Positions 17,098-25,900 of a stretch of DNA of 64,000 nt are shown piece after piece. Source of the stretch: Pseudomonadota bacterium (GTDB lineage Bacteria > Pseudomonadota > Gammaproteobacteria > Burkholderiales > Burkholderiaceae_C); the NCBI GenBank assembly GCA_018241225.1, contig JAFEEG010000026.1:62001-126000 (forward strand). The letters are read 5' to 3'. Numbering within the stretch: the stretch's first letter is position 1; each line of letters begins with the position of its first letter. The notes under the pieces are model-generated. The model worked only from the letters and a program-made list of their open reading frames with translations, did no database searches and was not told the DNA's origin. The translations under genes and the position numbers were made by a program.

Positions 17098-17841
17098 ATG
17101 AACGCAGCTTCGAATTCCGCAGATGCCGCAACCGGCATTCCCCCCTTCCTCGCCAAGGGCGAGTCCAAGGTGACCGTCATCGGTGAGAAGTCCAACCTGG
17201 TGGGCGACATCAGCAGCCGCCAGGGCGAAGAACTCCTGGTGGAAGGCTGCGTGGTGGGCAGCATCTTTCACGACGGAAAGGTCGTGATCGGCGGAACTGG
17301 CGTCGTGTTCGGCTCGGTCTTCGCGGCTGACCTGGAGGTCCACGGCGTCGTGGACGCGGCCGAGGGCGAAATCCTGGCAGCCAATCTGGTGGTGCGCGGC
17401 ACGTCGCGCATCAAGGCGGGCGAAGTGACCGTGGCCACCGGCTGCATGAACTACGAGCGCGGCGGCTTCATGAACGCCCAGTTGGGCATGATCCCGGCCG
17501 CCGAAGTGAACGCCCGGATCGAGACACTGCTGGACGGCGAGATTCAGAAGGCCACGAGCCGCCGCCAGGCGATCGAAAAGGCTCGCGCGCAGGTGAAGGT
17601 CTCCCGTGAGGCGGCCAAGCCCGCCGCGCAGGTCCAGACGTTCGAGCCGGCTCCCGAAGTTGCCGCGACGCACGCCGGCGAACAACAGTTAGCGCCGGCT
17701 TCGGTCGCGAGCGAGTTCTCCGCACCCGTTGCGTCCGCTGCTCCGGCAACGCTGCGCGCGGCGATCGCGCTGGTGCCGGCCGTGGTTGACAGCGACGAGG
17801 AAGGTCACGCAGACGTCCCCCGCGCTGCGTATGGCAGCTAA
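17098..17841 (+). CDS. Bactofilin family (polymer-forming cytoskeletal) protein
   Basis: A 247-residue protein. Residues about 20-125 are a bactofilin beta-helix (SKVTVIGEKSNLVGDISSRQ, GEELLVEGCVVGSIFHDGKV, GSVFAADLEVHGVVDAAEGE, LVVRGTSRIKAGEVTVATGC). The C-terminal half is an Ala/Val/Glu-rich, probably disordered tail. Bactofilins self-assemble into nucleotide-free filaments that localise cell-wall enzymes or machines at the inner membrane. ATG 17098 was preferred to a TTG six bases earlier. It is the first gene of a co-directional set that includes a lytic transglycosylase and type IVB coupling proteins, so it may position that assembly. No membrane anchor was seen. Confidence 0.85.
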   Translation: MNAASNSADAATGIPPFLAKGESKVTVIGEKSNLVGDISSRQGEELLVEGCVVGSIFHDGKVVIGGTGVVFGSVFAADLEVHGVVDAAEGEILAANLVVRGTSRIKAGEVTVATGCMNYERGGFMNAQLGMIPAAEVNARIETLLDGEIQKATSRRQAIEKARAQVKVSREAAKPAAQVQTFEPAPEVAATHAGEQQLAPASVASEFSAPVASAAPATLRAAIALVPAVVDSDEEGHADVPRAAYGS

Positions 17842-17871
17842 CTGCGAATCTGGCGGGCGAGGACTTGTTCA

Positions 17872-17896
17872 CAGTTCCTGTGGAGAACAGGAACTG
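17872..17896 (+). terminator. Perfect 10-bp hairpin between bactofilin and downstream genes
   Basis: CAGTTCCTGT and ACAGGAACTG form a perfect 10-bp stem with loop GGAGA, 31 bases after the bactofilin stop. No T-run follows. It may be an attenuator that makes bactofilin more abundant than the downstream membrane proteins, an RNA-processing site, or a protein-binding palindrome. Confidence 0.55.
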
Positions 17897-18006
17897 AAGT
17901 CGCCCTCAAAGCACGGCCCCATGCGGGCTGCGCCGGGATGCCCGCGATTTCAGCAGAGCGGTGCAGCCGCCGCCTCCCCGTACCACGACTTCGCCGAGCG
18001 AAATTC

Positions 18007-18429
18007 ATGAGCAACGCAACCCTGCACATGCCCAAGGGCACCTTCGACAGCCAGCTGGCCAAGGTGGTCTTCGGCGATGAGGTGACCAGGCAGCGTGGAC
18101 CCTGGTCCGACCAGCAGCAGGAGGCGGCCTCGGGCAAGCTGATCGCCTGGCTCGCGGCGGCCGGGCCTGAGGTGATCGAGCGCCACGCTACCGAGATCGA
18201 CCAGGTGCTGATCTCCCGCCTGCATGGCAAGCACCTGCGGGTGGTGATCCAGTGGTTCTGCGAGAACTCTCCAGCCGTGGCGCAGGACATGCCGGTCGTG
18301 TCCCGCTACAAGCTCGCGATGGGCCGCGCCGTTGGCTACAACCGTCTGTTCCAGCCGGCGCCCCTTGCGCGCCTGCGCCAGGTCCTCGAGAGCGAGGCTG
18401 GCACCACCGCAGGAGGGTTCCAGCCATGA
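18007..18429 (+). CDS. Conserved-looking hypothetical protein in type IVB-like operon
   Basis: A 140-residue soluble protein without signal or membrane segment. I do not recognise the family. Visible features are a hydrophilic N-terminus (MSNATLHMPKGTFDSQLAKVV), a helical middle (SGKLIAWLAAAGPEVIERHA, DQVLISRLHGKHLRVVIQWF) and a C-terminal helix. ATG 18007 was chosen because the next gene overlaps its stop by four bases (ATGA) and the upstream in-frame stretch passes through the hairpin-linked spacer. Codon use is like its neighbours. The strict coupling to the membrane protein gene that follows suggests a shared complex. Confidence 0.7.
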   Translation: MSNATLHMPKGTFDSQLAKVVFGDEVTRQRGPWSDQQQEAASGKLIAWLAAAGPEVIERHATEIDQVLISRLHGKHLRVVIQWFCENSPAVAQDMPVVSRYKLAMGRAVGYNRLFQPAPLARLRQVLESEAGTTAGGFQP

Positions 18430-19025
18430 ACCTTCGTGGAGGAAAGTCCCCTGAGCAAGACTCTCAAAGCGACGAGCCAGCGTCGCGCTCGCGCCTTCGC
18501 AAGTTCGGCAGCGCCGCGGCGACAGCTCTGGTGCCCAAGGGCGTCGAGCTTGCCTATGGGCAGCTGGGCAAGTCGCGCCGGAACATCGGCGAGGCGCTGG
18601 CCGCGGCCCGTGAGACTCGCGCGCGTCTGCTGGCCGAGTCGAGGCTCCCGATCAAGACCGTGTTGTTCGCGGACGGCTCTGAGCACGAGCTGCCGGCCGA
18701 TCCCTCGGACCGTTTCGAATTCCTGTACGAGGTGATGGGCTGGGATGCCAAGGTGCACGCCAGCCAGGTCCGGGCGGCGCGCCTGACCAAGTTCGGCTCG
18801 ATCGCGATGACGATCATCGCGTTCGGACTGGTCTGCTTCATGATCTTCAAGGTCCCCATGTGGATCTCCTGGCTGTTGATCCCCACGAGCCTGCTCGTCC
18901 TTGCCATCGGGGCGGCGACGACGTTCCGATGGGCCCTGGTGGAGTTCCAGTACACCAGGCGCTCCCTGATCAACTTCAAGACCTTCCTGGTCCAGCCGAA
19001 CTTCTTCCGATGGATTTTCTGCTGA
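18426..19025 (+). CDS. Inner-membrane hypothetical protein of the type IVB-like operon
   Basis: A 199-residue protein. A soluble, basic N-terminal part (residues 1-120, with VELAYGQLGKSRRNIGEALA and LPIKTVLFADGSEHELPADP) is followed by two adjacent membrane helices (about residues 122-165, IAMTIIAFGLVCFMIFKVPM and WLLIPTSLLVLAIGAAT). The tail is short and basic (FQYTRRSLINFKTFLVQPNF). It overlaps the previous gene by four bases and the lytic transglycosylase gene by 16. The family is not recognised. Possible role is a membrane partner of DotM; this is inference from position only. Confidence 0.7.
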   Translation: MNLRGGKSPEQDSQSDEPASRSRLRKFGSAAATALVPKGVELAYGQLGKSRRNIGEALAAARETRARLLAESRLPIKTVLFADGSEHELPADPSDRFEFLYEVMGWDAKVHASQVRAARLTKFGSIAMTIIAFGLVCFMIFKVPMWISWLLIPTSLLVLAIGAATTFRWALVEFQYTRRSLINFKTFLVQPNFFRWIFC

Positions 19026-19507
19026 TCACGGTCCTGGCCGGGTCGTTGGGGATGGGCCAGCCGGCCCAGACGAGCCAGGTCCAGGTGAAGCTCCCGAGTT
19101 CCCTGCCGGCCAACTGCGTACAGGCGGCGGCCGATCGCTACAGCGTGCCCGCCATGCTCCTGCTGGCGATCGTGAAGTGGGAGTCGCGCGGCAAGCAGGT
19201 CATGAACTGCCGCAATGCCGCCGGCGGATGCGATCTGGGCATCTCACAGATCAATAGCCAGTGGTGGGCGCCGTACTTGATGAAGAACTACGGCATCCAG
19301 CCCGAGCGGCTGATGAACGACAACTGCCAGGCGCTGATGGCGCAGTCCTACATCCTGCGCAAGGAGTCCCAGAGCGCTCAGTGCAAGGGCGACCTCTGGT
19401 GCGCCGCTGCGCGCTACCACTCTCCCAACTCCGCTGATCTGCAGCGGCAGTACATCGCGAAGGTGTGGGATGCCCACCTCGGAATTCTTCAACGAGGAGC
19501 CTTCTGA
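19010..19507 (+). CDS. Lytic transglycosylase (SLT domain), conjugation-associated type
   Basis: A 165-residue exported SLT-domain protein. A short signal (MDFLLITVLAGSLGMGQPA) precedes the catalytic domain, with ANCVQAAADRYSVPAMLLLA, the catalytic Glu in VKWESRG (about residue 58) and GGCDLGISQINSQWW. Such small enzymes open peptidoglycan for assembly of secretion or conjugation channels. ATG 19010 lies inside the preceding gene's end, and its TGA shares one base with the next ATG, so the three genes are tightly coupled. The content is what one expects beside a type IV secretion apparatus, but bactofilin-linked wall remodelling is an alternative role. Confidence 0.88.
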   Translation: MDFLLITVLAGSLGMGQPAQTSQVQVKLPSSLPANCVQAAADRYSVPAMLLLAIVKWESRGKQVMNCRNAAGGCDLGISQINSQWWAPYLMKNYGIQPERLMNDNCQALMAQSYILRKESQSAQCKGDLWCAAARYHSPNSADLQRQYIAKVWDAHLGILQRGAF

Positions 19508-21048
19508 TGGCCAAGGGCAACAGTGCAATCTCGAACGCGGCCACCGCTGAAAGCCAGGCCATCTCGATGGCGTTCGGCATGGGGATGGTCGTGATCATTC
19601 TCGGCGGGACCTTGTGGTTCACCGGCTCCAATCGGATCGTCTACTACACCTCGCCGATCTTCAAGGCCTGCGGCTGGCTCTACAACCTGGTGCCCGGAGG
19701 CGGCGAGGCCTGGGGCCGCGTGAGCTACCTGCACGACGCGTTCAGGGCCCGCGCCAAGGACGTGTCACTGTTCGATTTCATCCGCTTCGCGGACCTGGCC
19801 CTCTTGCCGCTGGTGGTGCTGACGGCTGTGATCATGGCCGCCGCTGTGGGATGGACCTTCACCCGGCGAGCGAACCAGCTCGCGCGCAAGCCGAGTCCGG
19901 AACGGCTCACGCAGATCCTCTCGCGCAAGTTCTCCGGCGTCGTGCCCGTCATGCACCTGGGCTCCAAGCTGATCCTGGACCAACTGCCCAAGTGGCGCCA
20001 GCAGGTCTGGCCGGAGGAAGTGCTCCTGAAGACGAAGATCAACGGCAAGCCGCTGCTCACCGACAACAAGGTGAACCTGGACCAGGTGCGCCTGTACTTC
20101 CAGGGCCAGCCCAAGCTGATCAAGGGCACGCAGCGCCTGCACAGCAAGATGCTGGGCATCCAGCTGGTGTCCATCCTGCACGATCGCAATCTCGCGGCCT
20201 CGGGCAAGAAGGTGGTCTACCCAGACCGCATGAGCCCCGCGGGGAAGGTGATGTATGGGCTTCTGGTCGCGCATGCCTTCGGCGGCAAGGAAGGCAAGAA
20301 GGACTACGAGCGCGCGATGAACGAGCTCAACTACTCCTGCACTGACCACCCCGAGGGTCTGCCGAATCTGTCGGTCGCCCAGTGGATCTTCGACAAGTAC
20401 CGCACCCACGAGAAGGCGGCGAACCTCTTTGCCGTGCACCACTGGGAGTACACCTACCTGTACGCGCTGTTCTTCATGGCCAAGCGCCAGGGCAAGGTGA
20501 CCCACCGGCAGTGGCTTTGGCTCAAGCCCCAGGACCGCGTGCTCTTCTACGTGCTGAACACGGTCCTGCGCAAGGTGCCCCACACCGAGTCGGCGGCCGT
20601 CTGGTGCCAGTTCGACTTCGAGCGCAAGGCGGCCAAGGACGGCCGGGTGCCAATCAGCCCTGAGGGGCATCCGCAGATCCTCGTGAAGCCGGCCGAGGAG
20701 GCCATGGTCGAGGCTTGGCACCAGTACGTGACGGGCACCGACGACGATGAGGACAAGTGGTGGGCGGACGGCCAGGTCTGGCGCCGCGCCAACAACGTGA
20801 AGCTCACCGTGACGTCTGCGCCGCTGCCGCCTTCGTCGGCGCTCCATGCGGCCAACGCCGACACCCGCTTCGATCAGGAAGCCAGCCGTGAGCGCGAAGA
20901 GGCCGCGTGGCGATTCGACAGCAAGGCCCGCCAGGGTGCCCAGTCCCTCATGTCCGATGGCGAGTCGATGAATGACTTCGCCGCCCTGGCCGCTGCAGCG
21001 GCTGGCGCACGAGGCAGCGCTGGCTCCGCGTCTGGCCTCGACTTCTGA
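19507..21048 (+). CDS. dotM: DotM/IcmP (IncI TrbA)-like type IVB coupling complex protein
   Basis: A 513-residue inner-membrane protein. Two hydrophobic segments near the N-terminus (MAFGMGMVVIILGGTLWFTG at about 18-37 and DLALLPLVVLTAVIMAAAVG at about 97-116) precede a large soluble domain. HHWEYTYLYALFFMAKRQGK and WLWLKPQDRVLFYVLNTVLR match the conserved core of DotM/IcmP and TrbA. The C-terminal 60 residues are a variable tail. GAGGAG precedes the ATG. In Legionella, DotM joins DotL in the type IV coupling complex that presents substrates; in IncI plasmids TrbA does the same in conjugation. It lies two genes before the DotL homologue, with a TrbB-like gene between, matching trbA-trbB-trbC. 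Confidence 0.8.
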   Translation: MAKGNSAISNAATAESQAISMAFGMGMVVIILGGTLWFTGSNRIVYYTSPIFKACGWLYNLVPGGGEAWGRVSYLHDAFRARAKDVSLFDFIRFADLALLPLVVLTAVIMAAAVGWTFTRRANQLARKPSPERLTQILSRKFSGVVPVMHLGSKLILDQLPKWRQQVWPEEVLLKTKINGKPLLTDNKVNLDQVRLYFQGQPKLIKGTQRLHSKMLGIQLVSILHDRNLAASGKKVVYPDRMSPAGKVMYGLLVAHAFGGKEGKKDYERAMNELNYSCTDHPEGLPNLSVAQWIFDKYRTHEKAANLFAVHHWEYTYLYALFFMAKRQGKVTHRQWLWLKPQDRVLFYVLNTVLRKVPHTESAAVWCQFDFERKAAKDGRVPISPEGHPQILVKPAEEAMVEAWHQYVTGTDDDEDKWWADGQVWRRANNVKLTVTSAPLPPSSALHAANADTRFDQEASREREEAAWRFDSKARQGAQSLMSDGESMNDFAALAAAAAGARGSAGSASGLDF

Positions 21049-21065
21049 ATTTCCTCAAAGCGAAC

Positions 21066-22139
21066 ATGAACAATCACACCCAGGCCGCCCCCCGCGCCAA
21101 TCCCATTCCGACTCTGCACCTGGTCGGCGTTCCTTTCACCCTGGTGACCCAGCCCGAGCCGGGCCGCGAGGACAGGGCAGTCGGTGAGCACGTCCTGTGG
21201 AGCGCTGCGCGCACTGGCGACCTGTGGCAGCTGCACTGGAATGGTCCAGCGTGCGAGCTGCGTCTGTCTTTCAACGGGGTGCCGCTCTGGACGTCCTTCG
21301 CAGATCCCGGCGAAGACTCGATTCAGGACCTGGCCGCCTTCCGTGGGATCGTGGCCCAGTTCGAATCGCAGACTCGCGAGGTGCCTCCCACAACGCCAGC
21401 GCCGACTATCGCCCAGCGTGCTCTTGGCGCCGTTCGCGCTGCCTTCTCGAGCCCCCGCGCGGCGCTCAAGACGCTGTGGAGCCTCTTGCGCACTTTCCTG
21501 ATGTTCGCCGGCGCAGTGCTGTGCCTGACGATCCTCGCCCAGTGCACGGGTGCGTTGCCGGTCAAGGGCGCGGCCGCGCCAGCTCCTGCGGCTGCTCCCA
21601 GCGCGAGCGGCATGCTGCCGCCCGAGCTTCGCGATCGCACGCTCGGTGAGACGCTGTCGCCCACCGAGATGCAGGTAGTGGCGAACATCACGCGCGAGCT
21701 CGGCATCCAGATGCGAGCGTCGGGCCAACCGTTCGTTGTCTTCAGCGACCCGAACTGCCCTTCGTGCAAGGACTTGGAGCCCAAGCTCTCGCAGATCGAC
21801 CCGCGCTTCGTGCCGGTGATCGTGCCCGTGGCGTTCAAGCCCGGGTCCGCGGAAGCGGTGCAGCGCGTGCTGTGCGCGAAGGACACGGTGTCGGCCTGGC
21901 AGGCGGCCATCGGCGGCCACGCCCCCGTGGGCGATGCGGTGAGCGATGGCTCGTGCGCGGACGCAGCCGAGAAGGTCACCAAGGCCAACGGCGCGTTCGT
22001 GGCCCTGAACTTCTCCGCCACTCCCACGATCGTCTCGGCCACCGGCAAGCTGGTGGTGGGCTCGGGCCCGCTGGCGGACATCAATCAGTGGCTCGACAAG
22101 AACGGCGGCCTTCCCGTCACCGCTGCCTCGCAGCACTAA
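21066..22139 (+). CDS. DsbC/TrbB-like thioredoxin-fold protein with membrane anchor
   Basis: A 357-residue protein. Residues 1-120 form a cytoplasmic-looking domain of unknown type (LHLVGVPFTLVTQPEPGRED, WQLHWNGPACELRLSFNGVP). One membrane helix follows (about 138-162, LLRTFLMFAGAVLCLTILAQ). The periplasmic part carries a thioredoxin-like fold with CPSC redox motif in PFVVFSDPNCPSCKDLEPKL (about residues 231-234) and a cis-Pro candidate in NFSATPTIV. This resembles DsbC-type TrbB of IncI conjugation, but with an extra N-terminal domain. It likely isomerises disulfides of envelope parts of the system. It starts 17 bases after dotM. Confidence 0.78.
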   Translation: MNNHTQAAPRANPIPTLHLVGVPFTLVTQPEPGREDRAVGEHVLWSAARTGDLWQLHWNGPACELRLSFNGVPLWTSFADPGEDSIQDLAAFRGIVAQFESQTREVPPTTPAPTIAQRALGAVRAAFSSPRAALKTLWSLLRTFLMFAGAVLCLTILAQCTGALPVKGAAAPAPAAAPSASGMLPPELRDRTLGETLSPTEMQVVANITRELGIQMRASGQPFVVFSDPNCPSCKDLEPKLSQIDPRFVPVIVPVAFKPGSAEAVQRVLCAKDTVSAWQAAIGGHAPVGDAVSDGSCADAAEKVTKANGAFVALNFSATPTIVSATGKLVVGSGPLADINQWLDKNGGLPVTAASQH

Positions 22140-22177
22140 GCGGCTTCTCGCAGGTTCTCCCAGGTTCTCCCATTTGC

Positions 22178-22942
22178 ATGCGTCTCTCAACTGCTGCTGT
22201 CCTGGCCGAGAAGCTCCTCGGCCGTTTTCGTCGAAGCGCTCGCGCGACGGCACCTTCCGATCCTGCCTCGCCTCCCGCCAAGGCTGAGGACGATCCGCAG
22301 GTCATGGCGTGCGTCACCTCTTTCGACGACGGCCTGAAGGCAACGGCGAAGGCCTGGACCAGCGGCGCTCTGCTTGCGAAGGTCAATCCCAGGCGCGTAG
22401 AGCGCGTGCTCGAGGCACTGGCCACCCGGGAGACCACGACGATCTCGGCCCTGGTCGTGGAAATTGCCGCACCCGACAACTCGGTGTCAGCCGTTGCCGC
22501 CCAGACGGCGGTCAACAACCCCATGCGCGAGCAGTTCGTTCGCGGCGTCATGGGGGCGGTCATGGCGGCCATCCTGGACGTCCAGAAGGCCTACTCCAGC
22601 GAGCCGATCACCGCGGCCGCGCTGCTCGATCGCCTGCGCGACTGGATCGCCAATCCAGAGGGGCGTCAGGGCCCGGGCCTCGACACGGCCGATCGGGACA
22701 AGCTCGAAGCCGCCAACGAGATCCTCGGGAAGATCTCCGCGGACATCCTCGCTGGCGCCGACCCTCGGTCGGCGGCCATGGTTCGCGTGGGCATCGTCGG
22801 GCCGTTGGGCGTGGCGCTGCAGATCATGAAGCTGCTGCAGGAGACGCCTCCTGAAGCGCTGGGCCTGCAGGTGGCCGGGTTCGAGCTGGCCGTGCGCGGC
22901 GCCGCGACAACCAGTGCTGCTGACGCGGCCTCGACCTCCTGA
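22178..22942 (+). CDS. Hypothetical soluble protein between TrbB-like and DotL-like genes
   Basis: A 254-residue protein with no signal or membrane helix that I can support. The N-terminus is basic (KLLGRFRRSARATAPSDPAS); the rest is Ala-rich and helical (VNNPMREQFVRGVMGAVMAA, DKLEAANEILGKISADILAG, LGVALQIMKLLQETPPEALG). No family recognised. The ATG follows a tandem CAGGTTCTCC repeat (22151-22170), and no clear ribosome site is seen. Its place directly before the coupling ATPase is where an adaptor might be encoded; Legionella uses DotN, IcmS, IcmW and LvgA in this role. That function is only a positional guess. Confidence 0.7.
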   Translation: MRLSTAAVLAEKLLGRFRRSARATAPSDPASPPAKAEDDPQVMACVTSFDDGLKATAKAWTSGALLAKVNPRRVERVLEALATRETTTISALVVEIAAPDNSVSAVAAQTAVNNPMREQFVRGVMGAVMAAILDVQKAYSSEPITAAALLDRLRDWIANPEGRQGPGLDTADRDKLEAANEILGKISADILAGADPRSAAMVRVGIVGPLGVALQIMKLLQETPPEALGLQVAGFELAVRGAATTSAADAASTS

Positions 22943-22958
22943 ATCTGGATCAATCACC

Positions 22959-25900
22959 ATGGCTCTCATCGAACAGCATCAGGAAGTCAAGCTGTCCAGG
23001 AACATCGCCGACGTGCGTTCCTGGGGTGAGAAATACGCCGAAAAGCTCTCCAAGCCGCATTTCCTCGCGCTCAATGCCGGGGGATTGGTGTTCGCGATGT
23101 TCGCGCTCAAGCCCTTGTGGGCGCTCTGGGTCGTGGCGTTCGTCTTCCTATTCGCCACGCACCTAAGCTACCGGGTGCTCCTGCCGCTGCGCTATCCGCC
23201 CGATGGGCTGGACGAGAAGGGAAAAGAGGGCGACGGGATCATGTACGTGGGCCACATGCGGTCCACCAACCCCTACGACAACTTCCGAGAAGTGTGGATG
23301 GCGGACTCCGATCTTCGCACCCACTTCCTGATCCTCGGATCGACCGGCTCTGGCAAGTCCGAGACTCTCAAGGGCATGTTCTACAACGCCCTGTGCTGGG
23401 GTTCTGGCTTCTTCTTGGCGGACGGCAAGGCCGACAACAAGATGCCACTGGACCTGATGGCCATGTGCCGCATGCAGGGCGTGGATGACGACTTCCTGGC
23501 GCTGAACTTCCTGATCGGCGGCAGCTCGCCCGAGAAGATCCGCGCGTCGCGCCGCCGGCGCACGAACATGATCAACACCTTCTCGGACTCGGACGCGGAC
23601 ACGCAGATCCAGATGGGCGCGAACCTGCTGCCCAAGGCCGAAGGGGAGGGTAAGAGCTGGCAGGAGAAGGCGCTGAACTTCTGGCGCTCGCTGGTGGCGG
23701 CGCTTTGCTACAAGCGGGACACGCAGGGCTTCGAGATCTCGGTGGGCACCTACATCGACTACATGGGCTTGCCCAAGGTAGAAGAGCTGTATGCCGAGGG
23801 CTACAAGGAATACATCGCCACCGGCGAGTGGTCCTATGGTTTTGTGGGGATCAAGTCCTACTGTGAGTCGGGCGGTTGCCCGGGCTTCATGGTGGACCGC
23901 GTGATCGCCAAGTACAACCTCCCGCCAGACCCGAACTCGGCCTCGCGCACGGGCCTTCCGAGCGATCGCGGGTCGCCGCGTGGCCAGTCGGCCATGGCGG
24001 GAGCTGGCAAGGCCCAGCAGAAGACCGAGCAGGACCAGGCGACCTACGACCAGCACGGCTACCGCATCGGCCAGCTGATGCCGGCGCTGAACTTGCTGGA
24101 CAAGACCTACGGCCACATCTTCCGCGCGAAGTACTCCGAGATCGACATGGTCGACGTGGCGCTGAACAACCGCGTCCTGGTCATGATGATCCCCTCGCTG
24201 GAGAAGTCGGCGTCGGAAGCGGAGAACCTGGGCAAGCTGGCCATCGCGTGCCTGCGCGTGATGATGGGCCGCAACCTGGGCGCCGACATCGAGGGCGATC
24301 GCTCGCACGTGCTGGAGTCAAAGGCCACGCAGGCGAACTATCCGTTCCTGGTGGCGCTCGATGAACTGGGCTACTACTTTTCTGACGGCATCGCGGTGAT
24401 GTTCGCGCAGGCCCGGTCCTTGGGCATGTCGATGATCGCCGCGGCGCAGGACATCGAAAAGCTCACCGAGGGCAGTCGCGCGGCCGAAGCTGGCGCGATG
24501 CTGGCCAACGCGGTGGCGAAGTACTTCATGCGCATTGACGATGCGCAGAAGACCCACAAGCTCATCTCCGACTACGTGGGCAAGGCTCGCGTGGCGGTCT
24601 ACAACCAGTACGAGCTCAACGCAGGGGGCTTTCGCCGAGACAAGGCTATCTCGGTGGAGACCGTGGAGCGCGTGACGATCGATGACATGCAGAGCCTCAA
24701 GACGGGCCAGGGCCTGATCAACACGCGGGGCAAGACCTTCGGGATTGCAGGCTTTTACGTCGGCGATTACCTCGAGAAGTACAAGATGCGGGGCTTTCGC
24801 CTGAACCGCTTCCTGCAGGTGCGCCCGGTGTCCAGCGAGGAAGTCCAGGCCAACTCGATCAAGGCAGAGGCGCTCGACGACAAGGTCTCGCGCGGCCTGC
24901 GACTGATCGACATGCTCACCTACAAGACCACCCCGAACCTGCGTGTCGACGATGACATGCTGATCGGCCGGGTGGCCATGGTGGCCCAGGCACTGCCGGC
25001 GAACATCACTGGCGCCGAGCGCGGTGCAGCGCTCTACGTCGCAGCGCGCAAAGCGCTGGAGGACATGTTCGAGAACTTCGGCACGCGCGCCGGCGGCGGC
25101 TCGCTGGGTGGTGGGGACCGTCCTCACACGGGCGCCGGTGTTGGGAACGAAGTGCAGCCTGCCGCGGCCAGCCTTTCCAGCCAGGCGGGCGCGACGACCG
25201 ATGCCGATGAAAGCGTGGGCTTGCCGTCTTCTCGGGAGTTCGCTTCGTTTGCACGTCCGCCGGCCGCCGCCAGCGCATCACCTCGCGCGTTTCCCACGGC
25301 ACCGGCAGCTGCTGCCCCAGCGCCAGCGGGGGACCAGGCCGAGCAGGGCGCGGCCACTGAAGAGAGCAGCGGCCCCTTCGCCTACCTCGACGTCGCCATC
25401 CTGGAGCGGCGGCCCGTGGCGGAAGTTGCCGGGCCTGCGCTGGTCGCGCCAACCGCAGCGCCGTCGGTGCGCCAGGTCCCGAAGCCCGTCGCACCCGTGC
25501 CCGCCGGGCCTGCTGCAGCTGCGGCTCACGCCCCCGCGCCGTCTGGCTCACTGGATGTCGACGCGTTCATCGACGGCGCTTTGGAGCTGGTCCCCGCTGC
25601 CGCAGCTGCGGCGCCGCAGCCCGAGTCGGCACCCGGACTGATCGACCCGGCGGCCTTGTTCGCAGAGATCGATGGCGACGGCACCCCGCCTCGTGCGGCG
25701 ACCAGCCCTGCGGTGCCGGTCCCGATCCAGGGCAACGAGCCGCGCATCGGGGCTTGCGACCTGGTGACGCCCGACGTGCTGTCCGCGGCCGTCAAGGAGT
25801 CCATCGCCGAGTTTCTTTCTGCAGGAGCACCGGTACGCGAAAGAAGCGCCCAGGTCGCCGCTGCGTCCGCAAGCGAAATCGCCAAGGTGCCGGGCTCCGC

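Noticed and set aside
16552-17685. Long reverse frame spanning the bactofilin gene
   Set aside because: The part over 17098-17685 is a shadow of bactofilin. Only the 16449-16950 portion looks coding and is listed separately.
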